From: JAIPJO01 sp035269015
GTDB taxonomy: Bacteria; Patescibacteriota; Patescibacteriia; Patescibacteriales; UBA12465
DNA: 8,399 nt
Reading direction: 5' to 3'
NCBI GenBank assembly: GCA_035269015.1
Contig: DATFJU010000021.1
Span: forward strand, 1-8,399
The notes below the pieces were generated by a model. That model made no database searches. It had not been told where the DNA came from and saw only the letters and a program-made list of their open reading frames with translations. This document shows, piece after piece, positions 4,716-8,399 of the stretch; position 1 is the stretch's first letter; each line of letters begins with the position of its first letter. A program made the translations under genes and the position numbers.

Positions 4716-6221
4716 ATGAAATATGATATTATAATCGGCTTGGAAATTCATGCTGAGTTAAATACAAAAAGCAAGATGTTCTGTTCTTGTAATAACTTTT
4801 CAGATGGAATGAAAGCAAATACTGCTATTTGTCCTGTTTGTATGGGCCACCCTGGCACAATGCCGGTGGCTAATTTTGAAGCTATTAAATGGACTATTTT
4901 ATGTGGTCTAGCTCTTAATTGTAAGATAAACAAGTATTCTAAGTTTGATAGAAAAAACTACTTCTACCCTGACTTACCTAAGGGTTATCAGATTTCTCAA
5001 TATGATTTACCTTTATGTTATGAAGGTAAATTAGAAATTAATGGAAGAGATATTGATATTACCCGTATACACTTAGAAGAAGATACCGGAAAACTTATTC
5101 ATAGTGGTGATGATAGTATAATTGACTTTAATAGAGCTGGTACACCTTTAATGGAAATGGTTACTGAGCCTGTTATCAGAAGCGCTCAGGAAGCTAAAAA
5201 GTTCTGTCAAAGATATCAGCAAGTTTTAAGATACCTTAAAATTAGTAGAGCCGATATGGAAAAAGGTGAAATGCGTTGTGAAGCTAATATTAGTTTGCAA
5301 GAAAAGGACTCTTGGCAATATTTAAAAGATGGAGTAATCACTGCTAAAAAAGGCAAAACTCTAAACCCTAAAGTTGAACTTAAAAATCTCAACTCTTTTA
5401 AGGCTATTGAAAAAGGTATTGAGTATGAGATTCAAGAGCAAAGTAAAAAGCTAGATAATGGCGAGGATTTAGAATCTGAAACTAAAGGTTGGAACGAAAA
5501 GAAACAAATAACTGTCAGACAAAGAAGAAAAGAAAGTTCTGCAGACTATCGCTACTTCCCAGAGCCTGATATACCGCCAATTAAAATATCAAATGAATTA
5601 CTAAATGAAATTAAACAAAACTTAGTTGAACTTCCGCAAGCTAAAATAAAAAGATTTAAGAAACAATATGGTTTTAGTGAGGAAATGTCTGAAGCAATAA
5701 TATTTGATAAAGCGGTAGCTAATTGGTTAGAACAAGTAATATCTGAATTAAGAGCATGGATAAATGCCTCAGATGATTCTTGGGAAAGACAAAACAAAAA
5801 ATTATCTAAAACAGCTCATAATCTCCTAACTAGCGGTCTATTCCAATATTTAAAAAAAGATAAGAAAACTATTAATGACATTAAGATAACAGCTGAGAAT
5901 TTTGCTGAGCTTATAACACTTTACTATCAAGGAAAAATTAACTCCACTACTTTATATGATATCTTAAAAGTAATGTATAAAAATGGAGGTGATCCTACTG
6001 ATATTATGCAAGATAAAGGATTAGAGCAAATTGATAGCGAAGAAAAATTAAAAGAGGTAATTTTAGAAATAATTAAAAGTCACCCTAAGGAGCTTGAAGA
6101 ATACAGAAATGGTAAAGAAGCATTACTTAAATTCTTTATTGGTCAAACTATGGCCAAAACTAAAGGTAAAGCCAATCCTGCTAAAATTCAAGAAATATTA
6201 AAAAAAGAGCTTAATAAATAA
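4716..6221 (+). CDS. gatB: Asp-tRNA(Asn)/Glu-tRNA(Gln) amidotransferase subunit B
   Basis: GatB binds and activates mischarged Glu-tRNA(Gln) or Asp-tRNA(Asn) in the GatCAB complex, so that ammonia from GatA can amidate it. The 501 residues contain the N-terminal strand 'YDIIIGLEIHAEL' (3-15), the zinc-site cysteines C23, C25, C39 and C42, the GatB signature 'YFYPDLPKGYQISQYD' (82-97), 'IHLEEDTGKL' (118-127), 'DFNRAGTPLMEMVTEP' (137-152), 'MRCEANISL' (186-194) and 'SADYRYFPEPDIPP' (275-288). The C-terminal YqeY-like tail domain ends 'IGQTMAKTKGKANPAKIQEI' (475-494). It is longer than the usual 475-490 residues, mainly through an insertion before 'KVELKNLNSF' (about 196-217) and extra residues in the helical domain (about 348-395). 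No gatA or gatC is adjacent. The ATG at 4716 is fixed by the conserved N-terminus and has no Shine-Dalgarno site. The gene converges on the next one with only 16 bp between stops and no visible terminator. Confidence 0.97.
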   Translation: MKYDIIIGLEIHAELNTKSKMFCSCNNFSDGMKANTAICPVCMGHPGTMPVANFEAIKWTILCGLALNCKINKYSKFDRKNYFYPDLPKGYQISQYDLPLCYEGKLEINGRDIDITRIHLEEDTGKLIHSGDDSIIDFNRAGTPLMEMVTEPVIRSAQEAKKFCQRYQQVLRYLKISRADMEKGEMRCEANISLQEKDSWQYLKDGVITAKKGKTLNPKVELKNLNSFKAIEKGIEYEIQEQSKKLDNGEDLESETKGWNEKKQITVRQRRKESSADYRYFPEPDIPPIKISNELLNEIKQNLVELPQAKIKRFKKQYGFSEEMSEAIIFDKAVANWLEQVISELRAWINASDDSWERQNKKLSKTAHNLLTSGLFQYLKKDKKTINDIKITAENFAELITLYYQGKINSTTLYDILKVMYKNGGDPTDIMQDKGLEQIDSEEKLKEVILEIIKSHPKELEEYRNGKEALLKFFIGQTMAKTKGKANPAKIQEILKKELNK

Positions 6222-6237
6222 AAAGTTTAGTCGTCTA

Positions 6238-6825
6238 TTAAAAGATCGCACTTAAAATAATATCTTGGTACTGTACTAATCTACCTGCTAAATAAATAGA
6301 GATAAAATTAATTAAGGCTGAACCAATAAATATTCCTATTAAACATCTCCATAAAGAAACTTTTAAACTGGCCGCTACATAAACTAAAACGTCAGTTGGA
6401 AAGAAAGGAAAAAAACTCCAACCTATCATAATTGGTATTTCTTTTTTTTCAAAACTATTCCTTATCTTCTCTACCTTATCTTGATAATTATTTTCAAGAT
6501 AATCATCAAAACCTAAATAATCTGATACTTTATAAACCAAAAAAGAAGAAATTATTATTCCAAAACTGTTTATTAAAAAAGCTTCTATAGGAGAAAAAAA
6601 CAATAAACTCACCATTGTAACTATTAATGGTGATATTAAAGTAAAACCTCTTAAAAAAACAAAAATCGTAAAAATTGATATAGCTACAATATAATTACTA
6701 CTAATTACACTAAGAAAATTCTCTAAATTGACAATTTTAGGAAAAGATAAATAAGCTACAAATACTGATAACAGTAGTAATATTCAGGCATAAATAATTA
6801 TCTTTTTATTAAAATTTATTTTCAT
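6238..6825 (-). CDS. TVP38/TMEM64 (VTT-domain, DedA-like) membrane protein; full-length frame interrupted by TGA at codon 14
   Basis: Read from ATG 6823-6825 to TAA 6238-6240, this is 195 codons with one in-frame TGA at codon 14. Members are polytopic inner-membrane proteins of the VTT/DedA superfamily, linked to lipid scrambling or small-molecule transport. Seen in order are a basic start MKINFNKK, a first helix 'IIIYA(TGA)ILLLLSVFVAYLSF', then 'FLRGFTLISPLIVTMVSLLF' (57-76), which matches the family's 'R . . . . . P . . . . . . . G . . F', 'FLVYKVSDYLG', and 'GWSFFPFFPTDVLVYVAASL', which matches 'R . . P . . P . D . . . Y . A G'. The uninterrupted part from Met71 (6615) has 125 residues but starts inside the first conserved segment, so it is unlikely to be the native start. 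AAGGA lies 12 bases before ATG 6825. It follows miaA by 45 bp and is probably in that operon. A single TGG-to-TGA change, a base-call error or UGA decoding could explain the break. Confidence 0.75.
6784..6786 (-). other. In-frame TGA codon in the VTT-domain gene
   Basis: The codon reads GCC-TGA-ATA on the minus strand, in the first predicted membrane helix. On both sides the frame codes for a coherent hydrophobic helix. Trp (one base away, TGG) or Gly would both fit a membrane segment. It is the only such interruption in the window. Confidence 0.85.
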
Positions 6826-6837
6826 ATAATAATATAG

Positions 6838-6842
6838 TCCTT
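6838..6842 (-). promoter_or_regulatory. Shine-Dalgarno-like AAGGA supporting the start at 6825
   Basis: On the minus strand AAGGA lies 12 bases before ATG 6825, a long but usable spacing. It is one of only two SD-like sites near a start in the window. It favours the full-length start over the internal Met at 6615. Confidence 0.35.
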
Positions 6843-6870
6843 AAATAATACAATGCTACAATATAAATTA

Positions 6871-7842
6871 TTATTTAATAAAATTAGTTATTTTTTCTTT
6901 AGCTTCCTTATAATCTTTAATTTCATGAATTTCTCTTCCCTGTCTTTGCCAACGTCTAAACCAAGCACTCTGTCTTTTCGCAAATCTAGAGCTAGCAGTA
7001 TATAAATCTTCAAGCATCTCATCATAATCTAATTTATTTTGTAAATATTTAGAAACAAATTTATACTCTAAACCAAAGCTCTCTAGTTTTTTCCAAGTAA
7101 GGCCTTCTTTATGCAATCTACTTACCTCCTCAATCATTTCCTCATTTTCTATTCTTTGTATTAATCTATTTTTAATTCTTTGCTTTAATACATTTCTTTC
7201 TACCTCAATTTTTAAAACTAGAAATTCAAATTTTGGATGAGATCTTTTTTTATCTAAAACTCCTTTGTCTTTTAATATTTCTAAATAACGAATAAGTCTT
7301 CTTTTATTATTTTTATCACTATTATTAAGTTTATTATAGAAATCAGAATATTCTTTTTTAAAAAGTTCTTGTACACCTTTCAACTCTATATCTTCCAGCT
7401 TTGCTCTAAGTTCTTTATTTTCTTTTACTTTACTTATCTGATAATTATCAACTAAAGCTTGAGCGTAAAGACCAGTACCACCCACTATGAGTGGTAAATC
7501 ACCCTGAACGCTAATTTTATCTAAGGCTTCATTAGCAAGTTTTAAATATTTAGATAAATTAAAACTTTCTTTAGGACTACAAACATCAATTAAATGATAG
7601 GGTATTTTTTTAATACCTGTTTTTGTTTTAATACTATACTCTGACAAATCTTTACCAGTACCAATATCCATACCTTTATATACCTGCCTTGAATCAGCGC
7701 TAATAATCTGAGTATTAAATTCTAAAGCTAATTTTACAGCCAAAGCAGTCTTACCTGAGCTAGTAGGACCAATAATTACTACAGCTTTTTTCTTAGCTTT
7801 GTCTTTATCTTTATTTGTTATCTTACTTTTATTCATTTTCAT
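6871..7842 (-). CDS. miaA: tRNA dimethylallyltransferase (tRNA A37 prenylation)
   Basis: MiaA transfers a dimethylallyl group to N6 of A37 in tRNAs reading UNN codons, making i6A. The 323 residues contain the P-loop GPTSSGKT (25-32), 'ISADSRQVYKGMDIGTGK' (47-64), 'PYHLIDVCSPKESF' (81-94), 'LIVGGTGLYAQAL' (118-130), 'KNNKRRLIRYLEIL' (177-190) and the signature 'SSRFAKRQSAWFRRW' (284-298). The segment after GTGK (65-80) is several residues longer than in typical MiaA. The N-terminus carries a Lys-rich extension (residues 4-19) before the first strand. The ATG at 7840-7842 overlaps the end of miaB by 14 bp, and a second ATG two codons on is also possible. GAAGGAGA lies about 15 bases upstream, inside miaB, too far for a classical site, so coupling to miaB translation is likely. 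The product is the substrate for MiaB, encoded just upstream. Confidence 0.97.
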   Translation of the reverse strand: MKMNKSKITNKDKDKAKKKAVVIIGPTSSGKTALAVKLALEFNTQIISADSRQVYKGMDIGTGKDLSEYSIKTKTGIKKIPYHLIDVCSPKESFNLSKYLKLANEALDKISVQGDLPLIVGGTGLYAQALVDNYQISKVKENKELRAKLEDIELKGVQELFKKEYSDFYNKLNNSDKNNKRRLIRYLEILKDKGVLDKKRSHPKFEFLVLKIEVERNVLKQRIKNRLIQRIENEEMIEEVSRLHKEGLTWKKLESFGLEYKFVSKYLQNKLDYDEMLEDLYTASSRFAKRQSAWFRRWQRQGREIHEIKDYKEAKEKITNFIK

Positions 7843-8399
7843 AAATTAACATACATTCTCCTTCTAAACCAAAGTCTTGTGATTTATTTATCTTTACTTT
7901 TACAAACTTACCTATTATATTATTTTCTTCACTGTCAAAACTAACATTTTTATATGAAGATGTTTTACCATAATACTTATTTGACCTGTTTTTTCCCTCT
8001 ACTAAAACTTTAACTGTTTTATTTAAATATTTATTATTTTTTTCTAAAGCAGTAATTTTTAATATTTCAAGTATTTCATCTTCTCTTTTTTTCTTTTCTT
8101 CTTCGCTAACATCATCTTCCATTTTATAGGCCACAGTGCCATACCTAGGACTATACATAGCTGTGTAAGCTAAATCAAATCTTATTTCTGTAAATAATTT
8201 CTTGCTATTTTCAAAAGCTTCTCTATTTTCTGAAGGAAAGCCAACAATTAAATCAGTAGTGATAGCTATACCTGGCTTTTCTTTTTTAATTTTTTTAATT
8301 AATTCTTTAAACTGCTCTACTGTATATTTTCTATTCATTTTCTTTAATATTTCATTATCCCCAGATTGTACAGCTATATGTAAATGGTTGGCTAATTTG
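7829..8399 (-). CDS. miaB: tRNA-2-methylthio-N6-dimethylallyladenosine synthase, C-terminal part (radical SAM methylthiotransferase)
   Basis: The frame is open to the right edge, so the N-terminal UPF0004 domain and the CxxxCxxC radical-SAM cysteines lie outside the window. The visible 189 or so residues begin before 'HLHIAVQSGDNEILKKMNR', matching the family's 'H.PVQSGS..VLK.M.R'. They continue with 'ITTDLIVGFPSE', 'AYTAMYSPRYGT' and 'KMEDDVSEEEKKKR', and end in a TRAM RNA-binding domain of about 65 residues (LNKTVKVLVEG through IIGKFVKVKI to LEGECMLIY). MiaB adds a methylthio group to i6A37 using two Fe-S clusters. RimO and MtaB are the alternatives, but the sequence around YSPRYGT and the adjacent, overlapping miaA favour MiaB. 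The Met at 8338 lies inside the conserved KKMNRKYT motif and is not the start, since the frame continues 20 codons upstream to the edge. Confidence 0.94.
   Translation of the reverse strand, partial: KLANHLHIAVQSGDNEILKKMNRKYTVEQFKELIKKIKKEKPGIAITTDLIVGFPSENREAFENSKKLFTEIRFDLAYTAMYSPRYGTVAYKMEDDVSEEEKKKREDEILEILKITALEKNNKYLNKTVKVLVEGKNRSNKYYGKTSSYKNVSFDSEENNIIGKFVKVKINKSQDFGLEGECMLIYENE

Noticed and set aside
4748..4933. 61-codon open frame on the minus strand inside gatB
   Set aside because: It lies wholly antisense to the strongly conserved GatB zinc-site region, resembles no family and has no start signal.
5552..5797. 81-codon open frame on the minus strand inside gatB
   Set aside because: It is a shadow of the GatB coding sequence with no recognisable protein features.
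6222..6237. Shared terminator between the converging gatB and VTT-domain genes
   Set aside because: No stem-loop or T-run could be found in the 16-bp gap or the nearby gene ends.
6238..6615. The 125-residue frame from Met71 as the native VTT-domain protein
   Set aside because: It would start in the middle of the conserved first VTT segment and lose the N-terminal helix, and it has no start signal. It remains possible as a truncated product.
1..8399. Genome-wide UGA reassignment (Gly as in Absconditabacteria/Gracilibacteria, or Trp as in mycoplasmas)
   Set aside because: Only one TGA lies inside a conserved frame, while all 26 Trp codons are TGG and Gly uses GGN codons throughout. Routine reassignment would give many more.

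Overview
This is an AT-rich, densely packed bacterial window. It holds eleven recognisable protein genes, ten complete and one cut by the right edge, plus the tail of a twelfth at the left edge. No rRNA, tRNA, CRISPR array or insertion sequence was seen. Three things suggest a Candidate Phyla Radiation (Patescibacteria) bacterium: very short intergenic gaps, a compact nucleotide-salvage gene string with CPR-like versions of Adk and Tmk, and an almost complete lack of Shine-Dalgarno sites. That placement is an inference from protein style, not a measured phylogeny. Stop codons are ten TAA, one TAG and one TGA.

Layout. (1) Positions 1-2007, plus strand: the end of a RibD_C/dihydrofolate-reductase-like gene, a UPF0200/dephospho-CoA-kinase-like P-loop kinase, adenylate kinase (4-bp ATGA overlap with its predecessor) and a thymidylate-kinase-like gene, closed by a clear intrinsic terminator at 2032-2055. 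The theme is folate/dTMP and nucleotide phosphorylation. (2) Positions 2083-4437, minus strand: a four-transmembrane protein of unknown function, a Nudix hydrolase, an extended-SDR NAD-dependent epimerase/dehydratase and a nucleoside 2-deoxyribosyltransferase-like protein. This looks like an accessory block set between housekeeping genes. (3) Positions 4438-4715: a 278-bp divergent intergenic region with short inverted and direct repeats and possible -10 elements. (4) Positions 4716-6221, plus strand: gatB, a subunit of the Asp/Glu-tRNA amidotransferase, without gatA or gatC beside it. (5) Positions 6238-8399, minus strand: miaB (N-terminus outside the window), miaA (14-bp overlap with miaB) and a TVP38/TMEM64 (VTT-domain) membrane protein. 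MiaA and MiaB act in sequence on A37 of tRNAs: MiaA prenylates it and MiaB methylthiolates it.

The most unusual observation is in the TVP38/TMEM64 gene. The full-length frame runs from an ATG at 6825, preceded by an AAGGA, to 6238, but codon 14 is TGA. All 26 Trp codons elsewhere in the window are TGG, so wholesale recoding is unlikely. Still, nothing here proves that TGA terminates: the only TGA stop (772-774) is followed by an in-frame TAA four codons later. A recent nonsense mutation, a base-call error, readthrough or rare UGA decoding all remain possible. I found no convincing new multi-gene system. The minus-strand accessory block and the divergent kinases are the next most interesting items.
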